DNA of 64,000 nucleotides from Lunularia cruciata (taxonomy: Eukaryota; Streptophyta; Marchantiopsida; Lunulariales; Lunulariaceae). Each line of letters begins with the position of its first letter. The stretch's first letter is position 1. Below the pieces are notes generated by a model. The model saw nothing but the letters and a program-made list of their open reading frames with translations. It was not told the DNA's origin and did no database searches. Location of the stretch: the NCBI GenBank assembly GCA_948567375.1, contig OX419758.1, forward strand, positions 26,851,001 to 26,915,000. Direction: 5' to 3'. Both the position numbers and the translations under genes were made by a program. This document shows, piece after piece, positions 19,611-29,223 of this stretch.

Positions 19611-20302
19611 TGTGAGCCGGCATGTCTCTCACTCAGGATGAACCTCTGATGGCTATTATGGTAGCGCACCATGGACTTAGAAGGCAAGGAACCCAAACTC
19701 CATCATACTCCTCCAAGGCTAACACTCCAAGACTCAAGACATTGCTCACTAGAGAACTCAATGAGAAAAAGATAGTTACAAATGAAAGGATGATGAGTAC
19801 CTCCTCACCCCTTGTTTATATACTTGTGAAATAGTTACGTACCAAAGTTACTAATTACCATAGTAACTCAAGTTTCTAGACTAAAAGTCAAGTAAAGTCA
19901 AAAAGTAGAAAGGAATATCCATTCATATGGGCATATTCCCCTAAGCATGTGGTCTTATCTTGACCCAACCACTAAGTCAAGGATTCCTTCACATGGGCTA
20001 TCCTTGGACTAAAGAAGAATCCAAAACAAAAAGGCTTGTGGGCCCAAGAATTCTCAACTCTTTCCTCAAAGCCAAACACCTAGGAATAATACCAAGTCAA
20101 CACACTAAAATCCAAAATAGTGGTACTCATCTTTTCTACTTCCTCTAAAGTAAAGTCCCTTCTATCTTAGCTATGAGTAACCTTAGCTAACCATGACTAA
20201 TATGGAACCATACTTTATCTCTATATAAATAATATCTCTTAAGTACTTGTAATACCAAGCTAAATATCACAATACCACACACATGCACAAATGGGTGTAA
20301 CA
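19611..20302 (-). repeat. A2 3' LTR
   Basis: A full 692-bp copy of the family A LTR. The outer end TGTGAGCCGG is intact. The inner side is followed by the same polypurine tract as A1. Confidence 0.92.
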
Positions 20303-20930
20303 TTTACCCCCGGACTAAGTTTTCACTTTGTTCTCAAACAGAAGACCTCTCAACCTTCTATGGTACATCTTCAACTTATCATGGTTAATCCTATCAAAGT
20401 GTCTTCCTCCCAACTCCTTGAGATCATAGGTGTAGATCACTCTTTGAAAGTCTCCACCTTCTTCTTGCCTTGCCTCTTGTCATAGCTCTCCTTTTGTTTC
20501 CTTTGGGGTTGCTCCACTCGAACCATAGCAACTGCTCTTGCCTCTTCCAACTCCATGAGTTGATCCTTCCTTGACTTCTCTGCATCACCTCCTTGTGCTT
20601 TCTTCAATGTCCTATGAATGCTTTGGAAGGTAGGAAGATCAAAGTGAATAGGTAAGGTAGACTCAATACCATACACCAATTGAAATGGAGAATATCCGGT
20701 AGAAGTCTTCATGGTTGTCCTATACTCCCACAAAACTGCATGAATCCTCTTGTCCCTATGATGTTTAGCCCCCTCCATTTCTGCATCTTTGGCCAACATC
20801 ATGCACAAGGTTTGATTGGTTCTCTCTGCCAAGCCATGGAATTTGGCTTATAGGATGTAGTTACTCTATGTGTGATAGAGAAATGTCGTCACATGGCTGT
20901 AGTTATGCTTCTTGTAAACTCTCCTCCTCT
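20303..20930 (-). pseudogene. A2 integrase C-terminal part
   Basis: The segment open at 20,832-20,437 begins at AERTNQTL (with the catalytic Glu), then the helical C-terminal region. It ends at a deletion near 20,435 that removes about 100 bp compared with A1. The SDRGGEF region upstream is frameshifted at about 20,840-20,940. Confidence 0.8.
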
Positions 20931-20931
20931 A

Positions 20932-22266
20932 TCAAACCAACTCCAAAGGGCATCTAAACCTAGGGATAATGCGTTTATAAAGAAATCTACCCACTTCATC
21001 TTCATTCTTGTCCCTCAATGGTCTAGCCTCAACCCACTTGGTAAGGTAATCAGTAACTACCACAATGTACCGATTGTTCCTTGGGGTTCTATTGAGAGGA
21101 CCTACAAAATCAATTCCCCACTTCTCAAAAGGTCCTAGCAATGGAATTGATCTAAGTGGTGAGGTAGATGTAGACTTTCTAGCAAAAGCTTGCCAAACAT
21201 GACAAGTTTTGCAATAATCAAGACAATCCTTGAAAATCCCTCTCCAATGGTAACCTGCATCTAGAATCTTGAAAGCAGTCACCTTTCCTGCAAAGTGTCC
21301 TCCACATACTAAACCTTCATGAAACTCCTTAATGAGTAGGATAGACTCTTCCTTACTCACTGCTCTTTGAAGTAGACCATCTGCTCCTTGGTGAAAAAGA
21401 ATATCCTCCACCATTGTGTAAGGTCTAGATCTTGCTGCAAGGGCCTTCCTCTCCCTAGCATGCATCCCTTCTGGATAGTTACCTCTTGTCACAAAATCCA
21501 CAATCTCCTTGTACTCCATTGGAACCTCTTGAGTGACTGAGATTGTCATGAGCTCCTCATCCGGGAAGGAATCATCCACTAGCTCATCTCCATCATGATC
21601 ATAGGCTCTAGATAACAAATCAGCATTTGCATGTTTCTTTCCTGGCCTATCCTCAATGGTGTAGTCATACTCAGACAAGAGTATCATCCACCTTGCTAGT
21701 CTCCCTTCAACATAAGGCTTGTTGAAGATGTACTTCAAAGCCTTGTGATCCATGACAATGGTGGCTTTCCCTCCAATCAAGTAGTGTCTAAACTTCTTGA
21801 GACCAAAGATCACTGCCAACCCTTCTCTCTCCGTGACAAAGTTGTTCTTCTCTGCCGAAACCATCTGCCTACTAGCATAAGCTATTGGATGATCATGCCT
21901 ATCTTGGTCTGATTGACTAAGAGTGCATCCTATAGCTACATTAGAAGCATCAGTGTAGAGGATGAAAGGCTTAGTCCAATCAGGTTTAGCAAGAATTAGA
22001 GCTACAACAAGGGATTGCTTGAGTTCCTCAAAAGCTTTGAGAGCCTCCTTGTCCTCCAAAATCACCATGTAATCTACACCCTTCTTTGTGTAGATGGTCA
22101 ATGCATAAGCCTTGTTGGAAAATGAGAAGATGAACCTCCTATAGTATCCAACCATCCCCAAGAATTGGCGTAACTTTATTAAGCTTGAAGGGAATGGAAG
22201 GTCTGAGATTTTCCTCACCTTCTCAAGATCAATTGCTATTCCATCCTTGGAGATGATGTGCCCCAA
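20932..22266 (-). pseudogene. A2 RT thumb, RNase H and integrase
   Basis: A 444-codon open stretch. It carries GHIISKDGIAIDLEKVRKI, YYRRF, RNase H with DASNVAIGCTL, TEREGL and MDHKAL, the integrase finger HEGLVCGGHF with CKTCHVW (last Cys lost) and GIDFVGP. It ends at CPLELV just before the second catalytic Asp, where a small deletion breaks the frame. It is the best-preserved RNase H of family A here. Confidence 0.9.
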
Positions 22267-22287
22267 AAGTAGACCTTCTTCACATCC

Positions 22288-22926
22288 TTAAATGCACTTC
22301 ATTGGGTTGAGTGATGCATTTGCCTCATCCAAGCATTGCAAGACTTTGATTAGGTGATCAAAGTGCTCCTCCTTGCTTCCATAGACACAAAAGTCATCAA
22401 TGAAGTCTCGCACAAATTTCCCAATGAAAGGTTCAAATACCTTGTTCATGAACCGTTGGAATGTGGCTGGAGCATTGCAAAGCCCAAAAGGCATGACCTT
22501 GAAAGCATAAGTTCCCCAAGGTGTGGTGAATGTGGTGAGTTGTTGATGCTCTGGTGCAATCTTGATTTGGTTATATCCACTATAACCATCTCCAAAACTG
22601 TACCTCTCATGACCTGCAACCTCCTCCAAGATCTCATCAAAGAATGGCAATCTGTAGTAGTCCTTGTTGGTAACAACATTGAACTTCTTGTAACCCACAC
22701 ATACCCGAAGCTTGCCATTCTTTTTCTTCACAATGACAATTGGAGACACCCATTCTGAATTCTCAACCTCAAAGATAATTGAGCCTCCTTGAGCTTATCA
22801 ATCTCCTCCTTTAGAACCAAAGATATTGGTTAACTAATGCGACGTTGCTTTTGGCGGATTGGTCTTGCATGTGACTCCACCTCTATCTTGTGCTCCTCCA
22901 AGGTGACTTCCTTCAAATCCTTGTAA
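22288..22926 (-). pseudogene. A2 reverse transcriptase, fingers and palm
   Basis: The open frame 22,749-22,288 has SPIVIVKKKNGKLRVC, MPFGLCNAPATFQ and FIDDFCVYG with both catalytic aspartates. A frameshift at about 22,27x separates it from the thumb. Upstream to 22,926 the RT N-terminal region is in other frames. Confidence 0.88.
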
Positions 22927-23873
22927 CTAAAAGCAAACACATGGATGAACTTGCGGAAATCTCCTCAAATGTGATCCTCCATCAACCAATGCATCCTTGA
23001 TGTTGTGACCATTCACTTTCACATCAATCTTGGAGGCATATTCACAAGCCTCCCATGGTGCTGGCTTGGCATCCACCACCCCCATTGAAATTGGAACTTT
23101 TGCCTTCTTCTTCCTCTTGCTCCTTGTATAACTCAAACCACCTCTAAGCTCCTTTCTCAAGGTAGGGTTCAAAGAAATTAATTGGCCCATTGTGATGTTA
23201 GCCTTGTGACTACCAACATCCTCCAACACATTGTAGTTCCATTGTTGCTTTGAGATCAAGAAGTCCTCCATCTCCAACTTCTTCCTTGGAGTCTTTGTTG
23301 TTGGTGGTGTTGAGGTGCGAGTGCTCATAGTAGACATAGGAGTATCCTTGCTTGGAGTGAATCCTTGAGAAGAGTGAACATCCTCTGCAAAACGAGCTCT
23401 CTTCTTCTCTTGTGCCAAAAGCTCCAAATTAAGACCCTTGGAGTTTGAGCACTCTCCCTTCTCATTCTTGCTCTCAACCACATCTATGGATGCTATCCCC
23501 TTACCTTTGTTGGGATTAGGAGCCACTTGGGTTTCACTACCTCCCTCTTTTCCTCTATTGGCTCCCTCATAACCCCTTCCTCCATGGTAAGTGGAATTTG
23601 GGCAATTTCTTTGGATATGGCCTCTTCCTCCATAACCATAACAATTTCTATCATTGAAATTGTTGGCTGGTTGTCCTCCTCTATATGGATAGTTTCTATA
23701 ACTCCTAGGCCCTCTCCATACATTCTGATCCACCTCTCTCTTCTCCCATAGTTGCACCACATTGATCTTGAGATCCGCAAGTTGTTCTATGATGGTTTGA
23801 AGTGGATCTTTTGGTGGAGGTGCAAGAACTGGAGCAACCACTACTTGTGGTGCAACCCTTGCCACCAAAGTGC
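22927..23873 (-). pseudogene. A2 gag C-terminal part fused to protease start
   Basis: A 313-codon open frame (23,868-22,927). Residues near 85-98 form a knuckle in which the second Cys is Tyr (CYGYGGRGHIQRNC). The gag tail and the protease start up to ALVDGGS follow. A deletion then joins it to sequence that in A1 lies about 650 bp further on, in the RT N-terminal extension (FPQVHPCVCF). This is a Gag-protease-RT internal deletion product. Confidence 0.85.
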
Positions 23874-25039
23874 CACCTCCTATAACTTGCCATCATAACA
23901 CGCACTCTCACGGTCTGCAGGTCATCACTTCCTGCCTCACCGGAGAGAGACAAAGGTAGTTTGATTGGTCATCACTCACCACCAAGAGCACACCAAAGCA
24001 CCAACACTCAAAATTTAGCGCACCTCACACAAACGTGGTGCACAAACAGGAAGCAGAGAATGGAGGAGGTCCAATCACAAGAAATCTAAACAAAAACCTT
24101 CCATCTCATAACATAACACTGGACTGACTTTGCCACCATTTGGCATTTGACATAAGAGAAGTTTGTATCTAAGTCCTAAGCTACCAGGATCACCAAGAAT
24201 GGGATCAAACTGCCTCTCCTAGCCAAAGCTACATGTGTATAGATAATAGTGGCACAATCACTATGACAACAAGTGAGGGTGGACCAGTTTGCTAGGGCAC
24301 CAGTCTAGGAACAAGAGATCTAGGGGTCAAACCCTGTTGCACATAATCTAGCAGGAAAGGCAGATTTTGCCAACCAATGACCAAGATCTACTCTAAACTA
24401 GCTAGCCTCACGCTAACAAGTTGGCCTTCATAGCCTCTCATAGCCCACAACCCTATGCCTCAAAGCCTCTAAACACCGAAATTCAGCCAAATGAGGCCTT
24501 TCTTGTTGTGATTTTGAACCTCCTCCAAAATTTGCAAAACTTCTCCAAATCAGCAAAAGTCCTCCAAACTAGCAAAAGTCCTCCAAATCTGGCCAAAATC
24601 TGACATAAATCCCAACCAAAATCTGATGTAAAATCTGACATAAACCCTAAAGTTGGCTGTCCACCAAATCCCCCGCTAACTTTTCACTTGAGCCAAATTG
24701 ACAACACGGGTTTTTCCAAATCACAAATTCATGAGAAGAGCTTCCCAACTCCACCTTCAATTTGACTTTCTGAGCCCTACTTGCAGCAAATTGGTCCTGC
24801 CTTCACCTCCTGAGCTCAAAATCACCTTCTTTGCTCAAAATTTGCTCCTTTGCTCAAAATTTAGCCAGTGCTTCCGCACACCGTCTCCCTTACTGCCAAA
24901 TCTACATCAATCAAATGAGCTTCTGCACACTAGGGAAACATAGAACTTGAATTGAGCTACCAACGTACCACCGAGCTTGGAGATACCACCAACACTCAAA
25001 GTTCTTGCACCTAATTTCCCCTTGACTTCACTTCTCTGA
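23874..25039 (-). other. B1 5' leader with embedded tRNA-like block
   Basis: This is the untranslated leader between the 5' LTR and the missing gag, homologous to 44,926-45,83x of B2. I see no reliable coding frame on the element strand. At about 24,273-24,345 the + strand has a tRNA-like block: TTTGCTAGGGC resembling an A box and GGGGTCAAACCC resembling a B box. The same block is in B2. Confidence 0.65.
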
Positions 25040-25490
25040 TGTAATCAGATTGCTTACCACTCTCAACTCAACTCAACTCAAATCAGTACTTGATCTGTCA
25101 CTCTATAAACTGCCAACAACTGGGCACTGATTACAGTCAAGCCACACCCACTCAAGCATAGAGAATCAAGGTGACACTCGCCGGCCTTTGTCCACCATAG
25201 CTAGGAACTCGAAGGCTCAACATAAGAGAAGTAAATTCTCTGGAGCTCATTTTGAAACTATACCCCTTGGACTCGAGCTAGCTCTAAAACCCTAACGGTC
25301 CCGCTGATAGCACACACGATGGTGCGAACGGTGCAAAGTGATGGTGGGCCCCACCGTGAAGTCAATACCCCAAACACAAAATCTGACCATCGAAAAGTAG
25401 TCTCTGAGAAACTGCTAAAATAACTCTAACTACTATCACTAGAACTCTAATGTCCGAGCATCTAGATGCGGCACTAGAAATGACATGACA
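25040..25490 (-). repeat. B1 5' LTR
   Basis: 451 bp. In element sense it runs from TGTCATGTCATTTCTAG to GCAATCTGATTACA, with TG...CA ends. It is followed by TCAGAGAAGTGAAG, which does not look like a standard TGG-type primer site. Confidence 0.87.
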
Positions 25491-25730
25491 TCTTTCATTC
25501 TGATCTTCCATTCTCTTGTTTCTCTCCTTGGTCTTTTACTTTAGATTTAGAGAAGGACTGGGATAGCTGGAATTTATGGACTAACAAATCTATTTCCACT
25601 AAACCATCGGGATTTTTGTGTCTCTGAACCACCCCATCATCATTTCATGCAATTCATCATCTCACACTTTGGGTATAATTTTTTTGAAATACAATCACCT
25701 TGTCCAATGAACCCTTGGTACTTCCGATTG

Positions 25731-26460
25731 TGACTAATGGAGAAAAGAGGACATGTTGCATCTATGTGTTAACTTAGATAATTGTATGTAGTTTGATAAA
25801 GTAACAACCATTGCAACAATGCTTAAAGTTATCATTGCTATGTAACAACAAATTGAACATCTTACTCAATTATTGGAAGAACAAGATCATCAACGACATG
25901 AGCATGTAGAGAGAGTATCATTTTGAGAAGGAGAAGAGAAAATTTGATTTCCAAAGCCCAAAGTATTTGAAGGCAAGAATCTCTTGAACGCAATTGAGAA
26001 TTTTTGTGTTTGATTGTGAACTTTATTTTGAAGTTATAAATCTTCAAGGTGAATAGAGATAGATTCCCTTGGCTTCAAGCCAATTGGATGTAATGGCAAA
26101 AATATGGTGGTAATTCCAAGTGGAGTGAGCTAAATGGCAGTTTTTATGCCAATCTTGACAAAGGAAGAATTCAAGAGGGACATAATTGGGGAATTCAAAG
26201 CTATAAATGCCACATGAGTACACAAGATATATGTGCAAAATTGAAGCCAATTAGGTCTTTGAGAAACTACATCACTCAATTCCAAAAAGCTATAATGAAA
26301 ATTCCAAATATACTAGAAGGTAAAGCTCTTGGTGAATTTGTGAGGGGTTTAAAGTCATGCACCAAATTGGAAGTGCCCATGTGGGAGCTCAAATATTTGG
26401 AGGAAGCAATACAATTAGCTAAGCGCTTTGATTCCTTGGTTGTGATAACTTGGTCTTGAC
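25731..26460 (+). pseudogene. D1 gag
   Basis: Stops and frameshifts occur throughout. The last part (26,214-26,459) is open and has a retrotransposon gag pattern: LRNYITQFQK, then GEFVRGLKSCTKLEV and EEAIQLAKRFD, the usual C-terminal capsid helices. The zinc knuckle that should follow near 26,540-26,600 is present only as a degraded trace. Confidence 0.65.
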
Positions 26461-26701
26461 CTTGACCTTCACAAAACCTTCTAACACACTACACACGGGT
26501 GGAGGAGCCAACTCCAATGGAAATTGATACTATCTAACAAAGATCATGGTTGATTTATTATTGCCAAATTGGACATCATATTATTGATAGTCCACTCAAG
26601 GATAGACGACCTCAACAAATCATCAAAATGGAATTTGTGGAGCATGATGATCAAGGAAACAAAGAATCCTAAAAAGATATTTTAAGCAACCTATTGAGAA
26701 C

Positions 26702-27019
26702 TTGATTAGTTCCAATGAGATTGAAGGCTTGGCCTATGCAAATTTGCTTCACTTGCAAGGTATGATATCTGATTGTGATTGTAGAATTTTGGTTGATTTT
26801 GGGAGTTCAAAAAATTGTATGTCCATGCAATTAACAAAGGAATTAAGTATTCCTATCAAGCTAGTAATTAGAAGTAGATTGATGATGGCGGATTGTAGAA
26901 AGTATTTTGCATCAAGTACCTCACATCCTATTGCATTTAAGATTGGAGAAGAGTATTTGGAGTGTATGAGGTTTGTAGTGACACCTCTGCATTATGATAT
27001 CATTCTAGGTTTACCTTGA
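26702..27019 (+). pseudogene. D1 aspartic protease
   Basis: A 105-codon frame with ILVDFGSSKNCMS (active site D-F-G in place of D-S/T-G), then a flap-like region and YDIILGLP, the ILG motif ending the retropepsin fold. The start and end are open-frame limits, not real termini. The S-to-F change at the active site implies loss of activity. Confidence 0.75.
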
Positions 27020-27600
27020 CTTGAACATCATATGGTTCAATTTGATCGGACCTAATAGCAAATTCAAATACAATTGTGGTACCCAAATTTTTCATTTTGG
27101 ATGAGTTTTAAAGAAAAAGTACATTATTGAAACCAAATTGATATAAAATTGAACCCAAATGGAGAAGAAACAATGAGAAGCATGTATCTTGATTTGACCT
27201 CAAGAAGTAGACTTTGTGTCAAAGGAAAAGGAAGAAGGAAGTCAGATGCCCCAAGAGGGTTTCTTCATATCAAAATAAAGGTTGCAGGTCAGGATTATTG
27301 CGGGAGCTATATCTCAATGACCACATGTCCAAATCATGCGTGTTATGTTTAGTTGGAAGTGTCTCGTTTAGGGCTTTCTATTGCTACCAAAATCTCAAAG
27401 TTTGGAGGTCTTTAGGAGAAATTACAAGTATTTGAAGCTCTAGGAGTACATGTATAGAGTAGTTGAGTGTCTTTGGGTCTATACGACTTCAGACTTATGA
27501 CTTTGGGTTTATAGTATTTTGGGTCTAAAGACTTTACCTCAAAAAAAACATGATTGAACCCAAGGTAGTCAAACATTGCATGTGGGAGCCTTCGGGTCAA
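27020..27600 (+). other. D1 region after protease, unassigned
   Basis: Short frames only (27,149-27,352, 27,214-27,435), no domain recognised. Runs such as GACTTTGGGT and CTTTGGGTCTA recall family C LTR sequence, so part may be decayed LTR. Confidence 0.35.
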
Positions 27601-28645
27601 ATTTCTGAAGCATCTGAAATAGTTAGGATAGAGATAGTTAGGATATCCATGATTTCAATTTCAGTTTTGATTGAAGATGAGATAGAATTTGAAAAAGAAA
27701 TAGTAGTAGTGAATGAACCCGAAGTGCAAGATCAGACAGTTAGTATCTTCTAGTCAGTTACATGAGCGATTAGGGGAAAGTGGGTTACAAATTGAAGCCA
27801 TAGATAGCGTACCCATGCTTTCAATAACTATTCTTGATGATGATATAGTAGAACTAGCAAAGGAATTGATAATAGTTAGATCCAAAGTTCCAAAGGTAGG
27901 AGTGTCATTGTCTTCAGATTATTTATTTGACACTTTAGAGAAGAGTGGGTTGGAAGATAAAGAGTTAGATAGATTACACACTAGTATAATTGTAGTTCAA
28001 AGTGCAGAAGTAGTAGAAATAGTGAAAGATTTGGTAGTTGTAGATATACCCAAAGAAGGAGAAGTAATAGAAAGATCATCAAGTTTGGAAGCCAAAGAAG
28101 AGATAGACATCAGATCGGAGTAGTTATAGTTTTGATAATTGAAGAGACAGATATGAAGAGGTGCATTGTCATTTTAGATCTGCAAGTAGGAAGAGTTGTT
28201 GTAGAACAATATAGTTGTTAATAACGGTTGATTGCTCTACTATTTAAAGGAGGCCTTTGGAGTATATTGTTGTTCAATATTCCAAATTTTTTAAGATAGA
28301 TAAAGCAAAGTGTTGATTTTGGTGCTCGTCGCTTGAGCTTGATTTTGAGTATCAACTTTGTGTATGTTTTTGTAAGTGTGGAGAATTTTGAAGTGCAAGT
28401 TAGTGTGCTTGTTGGATGTTGGATTCCATAATCTTGATCTTCATTTTGTGTGTTTGATCTTGAGTGAAGTGCAATCATAGCAATGCTCTGCCAGATCTGA
28501 GAGGAATTGTAGTGTTGGTAGTATTTTGCAGTTGTGAGTGTAGTACAATGTTGATGTGAAACAATTTTGATCGAGGAAGTTATGCCTTTAGTGAAGGAGT
28601 AGAACACAATTCTAAGGCAAAGTTGTATTTTGCTGTGAAGTGCCG
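27601..28645 (+). repeat. Family C LTR fragment inside D1
   Basis: The region encodes the end of the LTR coiled-coil protein (open 27,713-28,123, ending in a DIRSE tail). It continues with the non-coding LTR part to about 28,645, where it stops inside the motif GAAGTGCCGT without reaching the LTR terminus. The protein end resembles the variant in the C1 LTR (35,112-35,471) more than the C3 type, so it belongs to a second LTR subfamily. D1 RT sequence follows directly. Confidence 0.72.
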
Positions 28646-28810
28646 TTAGTAAAGCAGTCATAGAACAAGCTTTGTTGGAGGAAGATAAGCTTATTTTTGC
28701 AATGTGGATCAAGCCTATTGCACATGAAGAATCTGATGAGTGCCAAAACCCTCATCAAGTAATGGTTGATCAAATAGTTCAAGAGTTTGTAGATGTTTTT
28801 CTTGATAATC
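28646..28810 (+). pseudogene. D1 RT N-terminal region
   Basis: Reads through QIVQEFVDVFLDN, the segment that precedes RT in chromoviruses (usually VFPDDLP). It is cut at 28,810 by the solo LTR and continued at 32,578 (SKG...QSDHGMSFKIEL). Confidence 0.75.
28806..28810. other. Target-site duplication (left) of solo LTR, TAATC
   Basis: Repeated at 32,573-32,577. It shows that the family C LTR was inserted as a full element and later reduced to one LTR. Confidence 0.88.
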
Positions 28811-29196
28811 TATGGTGCTCACATTTTTTGTTTTTTTTCAAAATAAAGGAGAAGAACTGTATAGAGAAGTTGGATTGGCCTGTATGACCGAAGAAAGCAA
28901 AGAAAGGAGTCTTTGGGAGGAAACCCAAAGTAAAGTGACTTTGGGTCATAAGGCGAAGTACTCAGAAATGCCCAGTCAGCATACAACCTGAAGTAAATTG
29001 TCTTTGGATCAGGGGGAGCTCAACCCGAGGCGAAGACAGTCTTACAACCTTTCGTTGGGGCGAGAAATTCAAGAAGGAGCCGTTTCAAAACTGGCAGCTC
29101 ATACGCGCGAAGGTTGATTGACCGTGACAGGTGCATGTTGGAGGTGTGATTTCTCGGTAGGAACTCAAAGTGACGGAAGACGAAGAAGCGCAACTC

Positions 29197-29205
29197 TATA
29201 AAAAT
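29197..29205 (+). promoter_or_regulatory. TATA box of family C LTR
   Basis: TATAAAAAT, exactly 27 bp before the first ATG of the LTR frame. The same spacing is kept at 50,393 and 60,375. Confidence 0.6.
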
Positions 29206-29223
29206 TGAAACTGCAACGACAAA

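Larger units (their letters stand above)
19611..23873 (-). mobile_element. Gypsy element A2 (family A), 5'-truncated, inside B1
   Basis: It contains the 3' LTR (19,611-20,302), pol and part of gag, but no 5' LTR. The right edge is a junction in gag at about 23,873, next to B1 leader sequence. B1 lacks 2.5 kb exactly here, so a deletion removed the A2 5' end together with B1 gag. Internal deletions near 20,43x (integrase tail) and 22,95x (protease to RT) are also present. Confidence 0.88.
15096..25490 (-). mobile_element. Gypsy element B1 (family B) carrying a DNA methyltransferase and a PHD finger
   Basis: In element sense: 5' LTR (25,490-25,040), leader (25,039-23,874), a junction where gag is missing and element A2 sits (23,873-19,611), protease end, C5-methyltransferase, linker, RT fingers, a deletion, end of RNase H, integrase, PHD finger, polypurine tract, 3' LTR (15,541-15,096). 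By comparison with copy B2, about 2.5 kb with gag, zinc knuckles and protease start were lost at the A2 junction. A further roughly 1 kb from RT palm to RNase H was lost at about 17,27x. The integrase is Ty3/gypsy type with a zinc finger and DDE triad. This is a dead copy of an unusual element. Confidence 0.85.
25491..28810 (+). mobile_element. Gypsy element D1 (family D), 5' half
   Basis: An old chromovirus-like element with gag, protease and the RT start on the + strand, interrupted by a piece of family C LTR (about 27.6-28.65 kb). It is continued at 32,578 after the solo LTR. Its 5' LTR was not found. The 240 bp after 25,490 hold no recognisable gene. Confidence 0.7.

Noticed and set aside
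24698-24943. 81-codon frame in the B1 leader with a related frame at 44,843-45,046 in B2
   Set aside because: Both lie antisense in a homologous leader, so similarity comes from the DNA; lengths differ, and no domain or codon-level conservation is seen.
26702-27019. DFG at the protease active site as a kinase motif
   Set aside because: Context (ILVDFGSS ... ILGLP) is a retropepsin; DFG comes from S-to-F change of DSG.
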